NCBI GenBank assembly: GCA_037042915.1
Contig: CM073193.1
Location: 9,114,001 to 9,178,000, forward strand
Length of the DNA stretch: 64,000 nt
From: Auricularia sp. M13
Lineage: Eukaryota; Basidiomycota; Agaricomycetes; Auriculariales; Auriculariaceae
Direction: 5' to 3'
Shown here: positions 44,191 through 55,769 of the stretch, piece by piece
How the letters are laid out: every line of letters begins with the position of its first letter
How positions within the stretch are numbered: the stretch's first letter is position 1
Program-made: the position numbers and the translations under genes
The notes under the pieces: generated by a model
Told to the model about the DNA's origin: nothing
The model's input: only the letters and a program-made list of their open reading frames with translations
The model's database searches: none

Positions 44191-45288
44191 CTAAAGAGTA
44201 GGCTCAACTTCAACGTAGTACCAGTACTTCGAAGACTTCTTCGGGATACCCTGGTCTTTGTCAGTCCGCAAGCTATGTAGATGCCTGAAACGAGTACGAA
44301 CGAGCTTTGAGCATCCTTTGCTGCTGTGATAATCCCAACGGCCCGTCCAGGCTCCGCACGCGTCGCATTGTGACATACCGTCAACTTCACGTCTCACCCT
44401 TATTTCGTTCTCGGACGTCTGTCAGTTCCACGCCACCGCGGCCGTCAGGGTGACACTTACCGAAGTATCAATGGCTGGCTGGCTGATGCCGCCCTGCAAG
44501 TCCTCGACCCCGACAGGATCAATGTCCATCGCGTCCGAGAATCCAGCCGTTTCTGGCATAGGCAGCGGATTCTGAGAAAGACGCAAGGTCAATGGCTGGA
44601 CGACTGTCGTCGACGTCGGGGCTTACCGCAGTTGCGACATCGCTGGCAACATCGCTCGGAGAAACGATCGCGTCTATGCATGTTCTGTCAATTAATACCG
44701 TCGACGAAATACTGGAACTACCCACGTGGGGCCTCGACTGCCTCTGCTTCACTGTGTGCAACATCCTGCGCACGTCGTTGATAAAGGCGCGAGCAAGTGA
44801 CAGAGCTACTCACCGAGCCTGCCGACATGAACGCACCTCCCGCGGCTTGCGCATGCGCGGGCGCTGGGAGGCGGAACATTTCCCAAGCAGAGCGAAAGCG
44901 GCGGCGACGTCCTTCTTCGCTGGTTTGTTGAGCAATTCGGTCTTGCTGCGCTGTGTGGACTTGACCCGCTATCTTAACGCAAGTCTCGCGGATTACTGAG
45001 GTAGCTGGCAATTCGTCCCAGAGCGTCCCCGGGTCATCCAATTCCGGGAACCCGTTAGAGGGAGATAGTGAGCAGTATTCGATAATGCCTCGAAAGGCCT
45101 TGTCACGTAAATAGCCAACCTCGAGAAATATGCGAGCTCACCTTAAACCCATCATCGAGAACATCATCGGGGCGGATGAGCAGAACCGTGTACGGAATCT
45201 TGCCGTCTCCGCAGGCCTTTGCAAGAAGAACTACCTGTTCTACGAGAGTAATGGTCCAGTGCGACGGTACTTCCATGGCTGTGCTCAT
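44191..45288 (-). CDS. Orphan protein with C-terminal Cys/His cluster
   Basis: Five exons (45288-45142, 45098-44814, 44743-44627, 44571-44461, 44418-44191), all in phase with introns of 42-70 bases, encode 295 residues. N-terminus MSTAMEVPSHWTITLVEQVV. The second exon contains FRGIIEYCSLSPSNGFPELD and a coiled, charged stretch. The fourth is acidic with an MDIDP motif. The last begins TSENEIRVRREVDG and has CDACGAWTGRWDYHSSKGC followed by HLH, a spacing that could bind one zinc ion. No known domain is recognised. The clean phase continuity across four introns is the main support. Confidence 0.65.
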
Positions 45289-47254
45289 GATTCTGAATGA
45301 CGGCCAGGGAGTCAGCGGACGAGGTCTCGGAAACTGGTAAGACTGAGAGCCTTACGAGAAGTAATCCTGAGTGGCGAGCTGAGAGAGGCAAGCCAGCGGA
45401 GCCGAACGCGGAGTGAAAGGGTGGGGAGGTTAATGACGAATGGGGAATCGGCGAAGAATTCAGAGCCAATGGTATATGAGAGACCTTCCTTTGAAAAAAA
45501 GCGCGTGGGGAGGGGACTGTGCAGGAAACACGTTGCACACGGGAGGGGGGTGCGGGATAAACTCCAAATCGATGGATCACGTGGACCACGGCCTCGAGGC
45601 CGTCCCAAGCATCTCCAGCATAGGGAATCAGGATTAAAACCTTTCACGCGCCACCTCAATGTCTGCAGACCAGGGCTCGAGAACTGCTTTGTGGTCGCTC
45701 ACAGCGATGTACTCACGGATGCTCGATCATTGATGAGAGATGCTTTACGTAAATTCATTACCGTTTGCAAATTGACCGCCAAGGATGCGGATCAGGCACG
45801 TAGATGATAAGCTATCGCAACACAGATCGTCCTCACCCCGTCATCCCGTGTCGCTTCGCGGCAGCTTCTGCCATGGCATGTGCTGCCCTCACGACGGATG
45901 CCTACGTAGGAACTTCTGATGCAGCAATGCAGCGTCACCGTGTATACTTGCATCGATTGCCCGGTGACTGGTTCTGGATCTCGTAGCCCGTGACAATTCG
46001 GTTGGCTACCCCCTCGGGCAATGCACGTCGGTTTGTGCCGACGTGGCTCTCTGAGCCTTTCCGCCGTTATGCATTGCGACCGGGCGCCGAGGCCGTCTCA
46101 CGATGGCACTTTCCGCATGCCCTGCGGCACCCCTAAAGCGATAGCACTTCGGATGGCAGCAGCAGCGCTCTCTCTTCCGTTCTACTCTACGCGCGACCCC
46201 ATCTGATTCGGAACCGCGCGCTCCCCTCCGTAAGACTGCTCGCGAGCAGAAGCCGCAGCTCGTGGTATCCAGCACCCCCAGCTCCAGCTCCAGCTCGAGC
46301 AAGCGCACAGCGGACGACGCGGTCGTCATCTCAAGCAGCGAGTACGATAGTCACTCTTTGTCAGTACCACGGTCTGTAGCTGGACGCGGGCAGCGGGTAT
46401 CTACAGTACCACAGCAGCCGAGCAGCTCGTTATCGACTTGACGGGACCGTTGCATTAGCAGTGTCTAAAGCACGATGAAAAATCTATTAGATACTGTGAT
46501 AGCCGTCAGAGATAGCGAAATAGACTTGAGAGAACGGCGTACCATTGAGTGATGAAAGAGATCCAAGCAAGGTAGCAACGCCGCGGCGCGTATCCAGCTC
46601 AGCCCTCAGCGTCGCAATGGTCGACGCCTGCTGCTCAGTGTGCGTCTTGCCGGCCTCGATCAGCCCGGCGCGCAAGCGTCGACAGACGTTCCTCCAGCGG
46701 TGCCAGCTGGCCATGCAAGCTCTGCGGGAGCGCGTCCTCGGCCACGGGGTCCGGCAACCACGCAGCGGCTCAAGCTGCGCAATGACCGCCGCCTGCTCGC
46801 CGATGACGGTCTTGCCCTTCGCGAGTATATCCGCGAACTGCGAGATGCACTGCTTGAGCGGCGGCAGCTGCTTGCAGGTCATACCTGCAATTCAACTACA
46901 AAACGAAGCAGTCGTTGAGCAGTCCGGGCTGCAGCATCGTGAGTACCTTTCTGAACTTGCAGCGGCACATGAGCAAGTTGGTCGCCGGCGGAGGGTAATC
47001 AGCCGGAGCATGCAAAACCGGCATCGAGCGCGATTTCGTACACGCGCGAAACAACGACGATTACGGGTGACATTTGATGTGCCAGGCACGCTCCTGTGGT
47101 ACTCCAGCAATGTCAAATTGCATGGAATCGCCCCCTCGAGACTGTCTGAGCAACGCGGTCAGTCGGAGCCTGCACACGGTAGTTATAAACGACCGCACGT
47201 ACCCAGGCCCGGGCAGCAAGCTTTCGCGCCACTTTATAGGGTAAACAAGGAGCA
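45289..47254. other. No gene called; coiled-coil-like remnants
   Basis: A + frame at 45421-45807 and a minus frame at 46487-46882 (GEQAAVIAQLE, EQQASTIATLRAELDTR, coiled-coil-like) are the best candidates. The latter is broken in its middle and lacks a defined start, and a related-looking relic lies at 51511-51836. Nothing here reaches gene quality. Confidence 0.35.
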
Positions 47255-47657
47255 CTACATGGGCTCATCAGCACGCGGGAATGTAGCAGTATTGTCTAGC
47301 GAACCTGTCGCACAAAGTCGAGTCTTCATCAACTTGAAGTTGCGCACGACAGCCGGCTCCACGAATGCCACCCATGCCCCGCAGTCGTGCTGCAGGGCTA
47401 GCATAAGATTCGGGCCACGGGTCACGCATCCGTGGAGTCTGCTGTAGTGCCCAGCGTTGATTTGCCCAGCCGAGCCATTTAGCCAAACGTAGCAAAGTGG
47501 TACGAAAGTTTCTGCAAGGGCAAAGGTCAGCAGCGACTCGGCTTTGCTGATAGTAAAGACTTACACTCGTTGCATCGGCCGTCACAAGAAGCAAATTTCG
47601 TTGTACGTCAAAATGTAGTGGGCTCGGCGCACCCCTGGTTTTCGAGGTGAGCATCAT
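47255..47657 (-). CDS. Small orphan protein or 3' part of a larger gene
   Basis: Exons 47657-47567 and 47511-47255 give 115 residues (MMLTSKTRGAPSPLHFDVQR, then LCYVWLNGSAGQINAGHYS and MLALQHDCGAWVAFVEPAVV). The second exon reads as a compact beta-rich domain. The donor (GTGTAAG) is slightly unusual. A longer model with an upstream exon ending PRPDSHWQ, joined across GTATATG...AACCAG, is equally possible, which would make this the end of a larger gene reaching past 47.9 kb. Confidence 0.42.
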
Positions 47658-48589
47658 GCGCTTGACACAATGGCAGAAAGCATATACTGCCAATGGCTAT
47701 CGGGTCTTGGGGCGCAGAACGGCCTTGAGCACCAAAGCCATGGTGCTAGCGGTTGGGAATGGCGACGATGCTGTAGCGGACGGGCGACTCCGACTCGCGC
47801 TTTGGCGGATGATACGACGGACGACGCGAGAATACAAGAGCGCGAGCGTGGTGCGGACTGTGTCAATGAGCGATGAGCGAAGAGCACGGGCTATCGCGCC
47901 CGCGCCAGCACGTTGCGGTCGTGAAGCGGTGTGGAACGAGACGGCGACGTGAGCGCCGTACCGGGAAGACATGTCGGTAGGCTTCGAATGTACAAATGTT
48001 GACGCAATGTTTGGGAAGTCGGAGTCTGTGCGGTAGGCGCCGTCGTAATTGTGGACCCACCTGTGTACCAACCTCAGTAATGCCCCGACGCCTAGCTAGC
48101 ATACACATCGACGCGGAATGGTCATTGGCTGACGGTCGCCTGCCAACACGAACGCGCTGTATGCCGTGAATGACGCCTGACCGTCGTGACCGAGTCCACA
48201 AAGCCGCCGACAGTGGCGAACGCCGCCGTCGATGACGAACGGCACCTGTCGCTGGGTCCGCTGCGCTGGTGCACTCTTAAATGCTCATGAGCTTTCCACA
48301 GCCGGTTGACGCAGCATCCAGGCGCTGGCCGCGTGCACCTCGCCTGCGCCCGACAATGTACGTTCGTCCAGCCTTTTGTCGTATTACAATACCCACGTTA
48401 ATGTTCCGTATCGGCCAGATCACCGACGATGTCGGTATGGCAGCTGGTCACCGGCGCTCATAGTATTCCAGCATGTCGCCGGCGATGGCGTCGCGGTCGA
48501 CTCGACCGACGCCGACACTGCGCTCGTGGGTCCCTAGATTATGAGCTATCTGACCCGCCGAAAAGGTACCTCAGCACGCCCAGCTCTAG
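47658..48589. other. No gene called
   Basis: The minus strand at 47697-48071 contains HNYDGAYRTDSDFPNIAS and may be an upstream exon of the gene at 47255-47657 or a relic. The start of array D adjoins. Confidence 0.3.
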
Positions 48590-49240
48590 TTGACGCCCCT
48601 ACTTTCTTCTCGCTGGTGGCGGCCATGCCGACGACTTCTGTTACGATCCAACCTCTGCTGGTGCATCCCATTTACTCGTGAGCTGCCCGCGGTCGTCCGA
48701 CCAGCCGACAAGCTACCGGAAGCACGCCGCCAGCTGCTCTTCTGGTCGTATCCGCTTTCCACTCGCTGCCGGCGGCGGCAATGCCGACAACTTTTGTTGC
48801 GGTCTATCCTCCGCTGGTGCGTCTACTCGTGGGTTATCCGCGTTCATCTAACCCGCCGGCAGCTGCTCCTCTGGTCATGACCGCTTTCTTCCCGCCGGCG
48901 ACGGCAACGCCGACGACTTCTGTTGTCGTCTACCCTCCGCTGGTGCGTTCCATTCCTTCGTGGGCTGCCCGCGGTCGTCTGACCAGCCGATAGTATGCCG
49001 CCCGCTGCTCCTCTGGTCGCTCCTGCTTCCCAGTCGCTGTCGGCGGCTGCCACGGCGTAGACACGACAATCGGTCACTGTCTCATGCCCGCATATCGTAC
49101 GGCCACCCTGTGTTTGTGCACTGCCATAAGTGACGTTCTACATCGTGGGCTGCCCGTGGTCGTACGCGTCTGACCCGCCGACAAGCTACCGCAAACACGC
49201 CGCCAATAGCTCTTCTGGTCGCCCCCGCCCCATCCGCTTG
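48590..49240 (+). repeat. Array D: tandem units of about 140 bp
   Basis: Units marked by CCGCTGGTGCGT or CTGCTGGTGCAT (48657, 48815, 48938) and by GCTGCTC(C/T)TCTGGTC (48737, 48862, 49006). Diverged further units extend to about 49240. The + strand reads modules such as VYPPLVRSIPSWAARGRLTS. Part of it is inverted at 40906-41070. Confidence 0.85.
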
Positions 49241-49698
49241 TCACAGACCTTTTAAGCTATACGTATTGATAATACATCTGCTTTCCGAACTTTGATCTTT
49301 GTGGGCCTTTGTGGCTCAGCTCGGCGACACGCTGTGTTCTCGTCTATGGCAGACAGCCTTTAATGAACCTTTGGTAGGCAGGCGTCAGTACTCTTGATCC
49401 ATCTCAGACAGCACTTTGGTTTGATTTCCACCTGATGTCGACCTGGCGATGAGACTGAAGCGGGGTGGTCTTGGGCGTAAGCTGCGCTGTTAACGTGCAT
49501 CCGAGGTGCACATGTTGATCCGGGAGCTGCTCGCAAAATAGGTAAGCAGGTAGGTACGTATGTGTGACTATCCATAAGTCAGGAATCTGAGATCGGGCAC
49601 TCCCCGGCTATAAAACATAGAGGAGAGCACATTCTCTCATCTTGCGCCCCCTCCACCGGGCTCACCATATTAGACAGGAAACATCAGGTTTAGCAGCA
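49241..49698. other. Upstream region of the Zn2Cys6 gene
   Basis: A TATA-like CTATAAAACATAG at about 49609 lies 90 bases before the start codon at 49699 and is a plausible core promoter. No gene otherwise. Confidence 0.5.
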
Positions 49699-51386
49699 AT
49701 GGAGTCCTCCTTTGTTCTGCCAGGCTCAAACAGCTCATACTTTTCTTCGTATGAAGGGCACAATCAGACTACCCGTGCTCGCGATCGAGGTCCTACCCTA
49801 CATCGCGGCGCGGCTTGTCATATGTGCCGCAGACGCAAGATGGTCTCATAGCTGCTTTGCTCTCAGATTCGCGCTTACTCACAAATTTCCAGAAATGCGA
49901 CGCAGGCAGGCCGTTCTGCGGCCCTTGTAAACGCAGTGGCGATTCTTCTGCCTGCCAGTACGATGACTCAAAAGCTCTCGCACGAATTAGCAAACTGGAG
50001 GAGGAGAATCGCACGCTGCGCGAGCGCATTTTTATGCTGGCGAATCGCCCGCTACAGGAGAGCCGCAGTTCTACGCAGGAGACAACATCCTTCCTCTCGG
50101 AAGAACTACCCACAGCACCCTCTAGATCTGTCTACACCGGGGCCGACCTGGCGTCGTTGCATCCAATTCAACCACACAGCCTCGAACAGTTGTGCGTTAC
50201 TTCACCGATATATCAACTCTGTACGATTACTGACCGGACGCGGACCCAGGATGGCTATCTTCGAACAGATCGCCGTTGCCCAGTTCGCATTTCCAAAGAG
50301 CACAATTACCTTGCTGGCTGGTAACCCAAGAGGCGGTGCCAGCGCGCTGCAAGAAGCCGCCTGCGCTGCAGCGTGTGCCGTCGCCAAAATCAACAACGGC
50401 GGCATATCCGAGTCGACATTCATGAAGCGTGCTTTTCTGGCATTCGCAAGTCTCGATGATGACGCAAGTCTTCAAGATATTCAAGCGATGGTCGTTTGTG
50501 CTGTGCTCGCTTTCGCCAGCGGCCGCATACTCCAAGGACAGCGGAACCTGGGCAGCGCGCTGCGAATTGCGCGATTCTGTGGGCGGTGGAGCAAGCCCGG
50601 TCTCAATTTGGTAGATGCAAGGGAGACGTGGTGGATGTTATGGCACGCGGAGCGTGCGTGGGCTCCTATCGTCGGCGATCTGGGCATTTCGGAAGTAATG
50701 TTGGGCCCGTTTCTGTTGAGGAACGACTACGTATTGGGCGACATCGACTACATGATGGATTCTGAGGAATTTAGGAACTGTCACGCGGCAAGTCTTGCGG
50801 CGAGGGCATGGACACTGGCTAAGGGTGAGTACCGACGTCGCTTCACAGGTGGATGTGCGGTAGGCTGTAATCTCACGTACACCCTCCAGATGCCTGGGAA
50901 TTTACGCAGGTCCCAGTGTCTTGGCAGGAAATTGAATCGACGACTGCGGCCCTCGAATCCGTCTTATCGCTTGCGACCTGCCCATCGACTAGGCTTGTCG
51001 CAGCCTCAGCTTTAGCTGTCTTGCATTACGGCGTCAAGCGTCCCGAACCCTCCTTGTATGCGGCGAAGAGAGCTGCCAATGCACTAGTTGGAGAAGATGT
51101 CGAGCGCATGAATGCCGTTGTCGGGGTGAGTCTATTCTCCTCTGTATTGGAGACCTCGTGGCAGAATTATGACGATTCCCAGTGGTGGATGGTCAAAGTG
51201 CTTCATGTTGTGAGGCATAACGGAGCGTCCGAGGCTCAAGGTATAATCGAACTCGCTGTAAAGCGGGCTGCGGCCGCTTGGGGGTACATGGATGTGGCGT
51301 TGCAAGGCAGCCTCTTCGAGGAAGAGGGGACCACGCCAGCGCATAGGATGGATGCACAGTCGCACCTGCCACCACACAATCCTTGA
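49699..51386 (+). CDS. Zn2Cys6 transcription factor with fungal regulatory (MHR) region
   Basis: Four exons (49699-49842, 49893-50191, 50250-50824, 50890-51386) encode 504 residues. The binuclear zinc cluster spans exon 1/2: C40, C43, C50, C57, C60, C69 (CX2CX6CX6CX2CX8C), with RRRK between. A coiled dimerisation stretch follows (ISKLEEENRTLRERIFML). From about residue 140 the middle homology region is seen (LEQLMAIFEQIAVAQFAF, GSALRIARF, ARETWWMLWHAERAWAPIVG). It is a predicted nuclear DNA-binding activator or repressor of fungal type; the target is unknown and no pathway genes adjoin. A 57-base in-frame GTGAGT...CCCAG segment at 51126-51182 may or may not be spliced. Confidence 0.88.
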
Positions 51387-52805
51387 TCTTAGGAGACCAC
51401 CTCACACTGTCGAAAGATATCACAGATGCCAATGTCAGGAACTCACGAATGAAGAGCGTTCGCAGCCTCCGAATAAGCAGTAATAAGTCCAATAGGCCGA
51501 GCGCAGCACATCAAGTACAGCCTTCAGAATGTCTCACTCGTCGCGCAGCTCGACCAGGTGCTGCCCAAGATGGCCGAGCCGACGCGTGGTGATCAGCTGC
51601 CCCTGCAGCTCCGGCCATACGCCGGCATGAGCTCGCCCTTCTCCGTTTGAGCGCCGTCCCGCAGAACATCCCGCCCTCCAGAGCATTGAGATGCCGTAGC
51701 TTCTGCACCGCGGCGTCGAGTTGCGCGACCTGGCTGCCCCGTGTGCGTAGCTTGCGCTGCAGTGACTCAACCGACTCGCCCAGCTCTCGCATTCAAGCCA
51801 GCATAGGCAAACTCGTCGCTGAACGTGCGGCGTCATCCAGAACTAGGACCAGATTGCGTGCCTGAGATCCGAGGCGCAGTAACGCGCGTAAGAGGCCTCC
51901 GGTGCGCGCACATAAAGTCCGAGAAATAGCGCGCCTGGGAGGAGATGCTCGGGTCGCTGCAGAGCGCGCAGACGGACGTCTCGATGCGCAGGAGGGACAA
52001 AGATGTTATACGGGTGATTATTGGACCAGGCCGCCGTGAGGGTGTCCCGTACGCTGCGCGCATCACTGACTCGGAAAACGTGTTATAATGTGGCAATCAG
52101 AAATGTAACATAGAAAAAAAATGGCGTATCGCGTCGTAGTCGGCTATAAGCTATCAAGAAAGAGCTGTTGCGCCGAGGATAGCATGGTCACGTGCTCCGT
52201 AGATTTCCGGGACATTCGGCGGTCGCACGTGATGAACGCGTCTGTAACAGTACCACAACAACTGCAAACCGGCACGGCGAGCTTCAGGAAAGCGCAAGCT
52301 CTCTGAGTTAAATTGATGAAACAGATGTTGAGGCAGCACATGAATCAGAGAACACTGTAGTATGAGCGATGAACGGACTCCTGGCTTACAATCAGTACGG
52401 AACAGTCTGACCTAGTTCCACTGCGCGCACGGCTTCCTGTACTTCATGAGCAGCCGCATGAGTGCCACCGCCACCAGGTAGTCCTGAAGCAGGCTTTGGC
52501 AATTGGATCCATAAGTTTGCTAGAGGTGTGCTCGTCGACTTTTCTCAGCGGATCATACCGACTGGGGATTTACCATTCCCTCGTTATAATCACAAATATT
52601 TGTGATTATAGCGAGGACTCGTCGGGCGCTGGATGTTATCCACACAATGGCTTGTATTCTCCAGTCTCCATTCGGTCCATGGCCTGCATTGACCTGTTGA
52701 TTATATCTGTATAAAAGGCGGTACCCTCATAGCGATTTACGAGTTCCAGACGCCCCAGTGAGAGTCGGCTCGGCACTGGTACTCGACTGAGAAACTCCGA
52801 GATCG
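51387..52805. other. No gene called; coiled-coil relic
   Basis: A minus-strand frame near 51511-51792 (MRELGESVESLQRKLRTRGS, AAVQKLRHLNALEGG) looks like a broken coiled-coil gene. Near 52565-52610 there is a short perfect inverted repeat around ATAATCACAAATATTTGTGA. No gene can be supported. Confidence 0.35.
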
Positions 52806-53291
52806 ATGGCGCACTCGGCCTTCAGTTCAGAACTGTTTGAACGAATTTGCCTTGTGGTCGCGCTGCACACACTGCGAGACTTGCAAGCAAATCAGCGACA
52901 GGGCGGACAGCGCCCGCTTAATAGCTTCTTTACATTTCGCTCTTCATTCCAGCGATCCATCCAATCACACTTATCTTATCTTATCCCATTCTATCCCCAC
53001 GTGGCACGCACGAAAACTGTCAGTCATCTTGCGGGAGCCATATGGAGAATCATCGGGAAGGATGTGTTCATCCTTCGTCTCACTGCCCCCGCCGCTCACA
53101 ACCTGAGTGAGATGAGGGTGGAATCTGGGATTGAGTTGCCACGGTTCGCGACTTCACACAAGCAGATATACTGCAAACTAATCCAATTTAGCAGCATGGC
53201 TGAAGTTTCAGCCCAAACCATACCAGTAGCAAGAACGGCTACAGGACAATCTGAATCCGTGTGCGTGAACCTGCTCGAATACTTCCACTAG
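52806..53291 (+). CDS. HMG-box-like DNA-binding protein
   Basis: A single frame of 161 residues with an HMG-box layout at residues about 35-95: RPLNSFFTFRSSFQRSIQ (start of helix 1, as in RPxNAFxxFR), then VSHLAGAIWRIIGKDVF (helix 2, as in ISKxxGxxWR). It resembles the sequence-specific MATA/SOX-type HMG boxes used by fungal mating and developmental regulators, but no mating-type neighbours (homeodomain, receptor, pheromone genes) are present. The C-terminus may be spliced (GTGTGCG...CACTAG at 53259-53291) to add PPDETFGLARKAF. A second, truncated homologue follows directly. Confidence 0.68.
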   Translation: MAHSAFSSELFERICLVVALHTLRDLQANQRQGGQRPLNSFFTFRSSFQRSIQSHLSYLIPFYPHVARTKTVSHLAGAIWRIIGKDVFILRLTAPAAHNLSEMRVESGIELPRFATSHKQIYCKLIQFSSMAEVSAQTIPVARTATGQSESVCVNLLEYFH

Positions 53292-53311
53292 CCGCCTGAT
53301 GAAACATTTGG

Positions 53312-53689
53312 ATTAGCGAGGAAAGCGTTTGCGCCCTAGTGGCGCTAGAGACGCTGCGCGGCCTCAAGACAGGCGTTACTCCCAGAAAGACAACATCGCG
53401 TAAACCGACAGCCAAGAAGATTGCAGCAAGAGCATCAAGGAAAGTCGGCGACCGACTGTATCATCTAAACACATTCATGGCGTTTCGCCGGCATTTCCAG
53501 CACTCCCTCAGATCACATTTGCCATGGTTGAAGCTCGCTTGCCCAACCATCAGCACAAATGCCAGGCATGTCAGTAGCCTTGCAGCGGGGATTTGGAGGC
53601 TGGTTCATCAAGATCGACTGATCATTGAACTTACAAGAATTGCTGCAGAGAGAGATAAGCTACTGAGGGAGAGCTTGACACAGCACTAG
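53312..53689 (+). pseudogene. Second HMG-box-like copy, without a start codon
   Basis: The frame from 53312 reads ISEESVCALVALETLRGL, matching ICLVVALHTLRDL of the gene before. It continues to an HMG-box-like block (LNTFMAFRRHFQHSLRSHLP, VSSLAAGIWRLVHQDRLII) and stops at 53689. No ATG precedes it in frame, and a stop lies just upstream at 53303-53305. It therefore seems to be a tandem duplicate that lost its 5' end, unless an upstream exon supplies one. Confidence 0.6.
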
Positions 53690-53779
53690 ACTAGTAGTAC
53701 GGATTAGGCCGGTGCTTGGTTGTAACATGATTGAATGTAACTAGTATCAGGTTGCGCAGCGGGTCAATGATATAGGGTC

Positions 53780-54800
53780 GAAGTTACGGGGAACATTGCC
53801 ATCGGCTGGGACATTGACTGCGGTCGACAAGACTGCCACCGAAAAACAGCAAACCTCCGTTGAGAGGCCAACACGAGGACTGGGGCGATGTAGCATAGTC
53901 GCAGGGGTTGTAGCCACGTTTGCGCCATGGCGACGGCGTCGAGGACGGTTTGTAGGTCGTAGTTTGACCGCATCAACGTTGTTTCCCGGCGGCTAGCGTC
54001 TGCGAGTCCAGCTGCGCTTGGCCTATTGCCGATTTGAAGCCTCAGCGCACAGCGGGACGGTTCTCTGCGTCGTTTCATAAGGTTAGTTAAGCAGGTGTAT
54101 CGAAGAAATGACAGCAAACGCACCGGTGCCGCGTAACGCGCCGCTGACAGCGACTGAGTTGACAGCGCTAGAGTGGTCTGTGGCCGGTTTGCAGCGCGCA
54201 ACGGGATCGTTTCTCGGCGAACAACATCTATAATTTGTGTAAGGCAAGCGCAGGCGGCGCAGGAGCAACCAGGGACACACCATTGCGCCGCTGACGACGA
54301 CGGCGTCGAGGACGGTTTGTAGGTCGTAGTCGGGCCGTATAAGCTTCTTTTGCGGCGGCCAGCGTCTGCGAGTTGGGTCAGACGATCGCAGGCAGCGCAG
54401 GAATATCCTGGGACGCACCAGCGCAGCGTAAAGCGCCGATGATGACGACGGCGACGAGGGCGTCGCAGTCGCGTTCACGTTGCGGCCTGTGTCAGGTTTG
54501 TAGGTCGTAGTCGGGCCGTATAAGCTTCTTTTGCGGCGGCCAGCGTCTGCGAGTTGGGTCAGACGATCGCAGGCAGCGCAGGAATATCCTGGGACGCACC
54601 AGCGCAGCGTAAAGCGCCGATGATGACGACGGCGACGAGGGCGTCGCAGTCGCGTTCACGTTGCGGCCTGTGTCAGGTTTGTAGGTCGTAGTCGGGCCGT
54701 ATAAGCTTCTTTTGCGGCGGCCAGCGTCTGCGAGTTGGGTCAGACGATCGCAGGTAGCACAGGAATATCCTGGGACGCACCAGCGCAGCGTAAAGCGCCG
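53780..54800 (-). repeat. Array E: about 182-bp tandem units
   Basis: The word GTTTGTAGGTCGTAG occurs at about 53948, 54315, 54496 and 54678. The last three units are almost identical, the first ones diverged. On the minus strand the unit encodes, in one frame, ALVRPRIFLRCLRSSDP and in another LRWCVPGYSCATCD. Both also occur in array F on the opposite strand. The right end merges into the 556-bp duplication. Confidence 0.92.
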
Positions 54801-55350
54801 ATGACGACGACGGCGACGAGGGTTCTGGACGACGACCCTGGGTTGGAAAGGCAGCGCCTGTGGCCTGTGGCCTGTGGCCTGTGGCCGGTTCGTAGACTCG
54901 GTCAGCGCGCGGTAGAACTGCGAAACGACGCAGCGTCCGCCAGAGCAACCGAACACGCACCAGCTCAACGCAATGTGCGCATAATCCTGTCCTCCACGTC
55001 GCAAATTGCTGGCGGGGTCATAAGGGGTATGCCCAGTCTGAGTCTGTCGGCCACCGCGGTGCATCTCTATCGGCGCTTCCCCGCCGGAGTGACACCAACC
55101 TGTCACATCACGTGCTCTCGTCCTTCCGCGCCCCGATTGGGGTCGAATTCCAACCTCATAGAGCAACGTGTTTCTCTCGACACGTGTATCGCGATCGACA
55201 ACCTTCTAGCCGCCCTAGACTGCTCACCCCTTCACCCTTCACTCCGGAGTACCCCACAGCGTCCTCCGTGCCCGCTACCTCATGTTTCCGGCTTCCTAAC
55301 TAAGGCACTGGCCGTGGACTTACCGCACGTCGGGCGTGGACGAACTCTCT
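54795..55350. repeat. 556-bp segmental duplication, copy 2
   Basis: Matches 34981-35536 over the whole length. Here it is directly continuous with array E, which suggests that the array side is the source and 34981-35536 the transposed copy. Confidence 0.92.
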
Positions 55351-55769
55351 CGCTTTCTGGGGATGACCTGCAGCTGGCCGGTCCGACAACGCGTGGCGGC
55401 GTGCGCCTTTCCGTGCTGCGTTCTCACGACCGCGTGGAGCGCACGGCCAGACGACCAGTACAATCCTTCCGGGACTACCCACCGCAGAGGGAATGGGGAA
55501 CATTTTACGTTGCACGATGGGACAACAGCGCGCCGGCGGTCGTGTCATCGTCCACGACGCCCGCTTCTTTCCAGTTTTCGCCGTAGTCGCTCCTGACTGA
55601 GATGCTCATTCTCCATGACGAATAACCATCTTTTAAACCGCATTATAGCTCCCTCGGGATTTTTACACTGACATATATATCGGCTATAGCCTTTGTGGCT
55701 TTTCTGTACGAGGTTGCTCGTCTCATCGGCATCGTCCTCGTCTCTTGTCTTCTCCACGCGCTTTTACAC

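Noticed and set aside
46545-47447. A 300-codon open frame on the plus strand
   Set aside because: Composition is unlike a protein, no splice context, and it overlaps the better minus-strand frame at 46487-46882 and the end of the gene at 47255-47657.
49699-53689. Zn2Cys6 gene and HMG-box-like genes as a secondary-metabolite or mating-type cluster
   Set aside because: No biosynthetic enzymes, transporters, homeodomain, pheromone or receptor genes are near.
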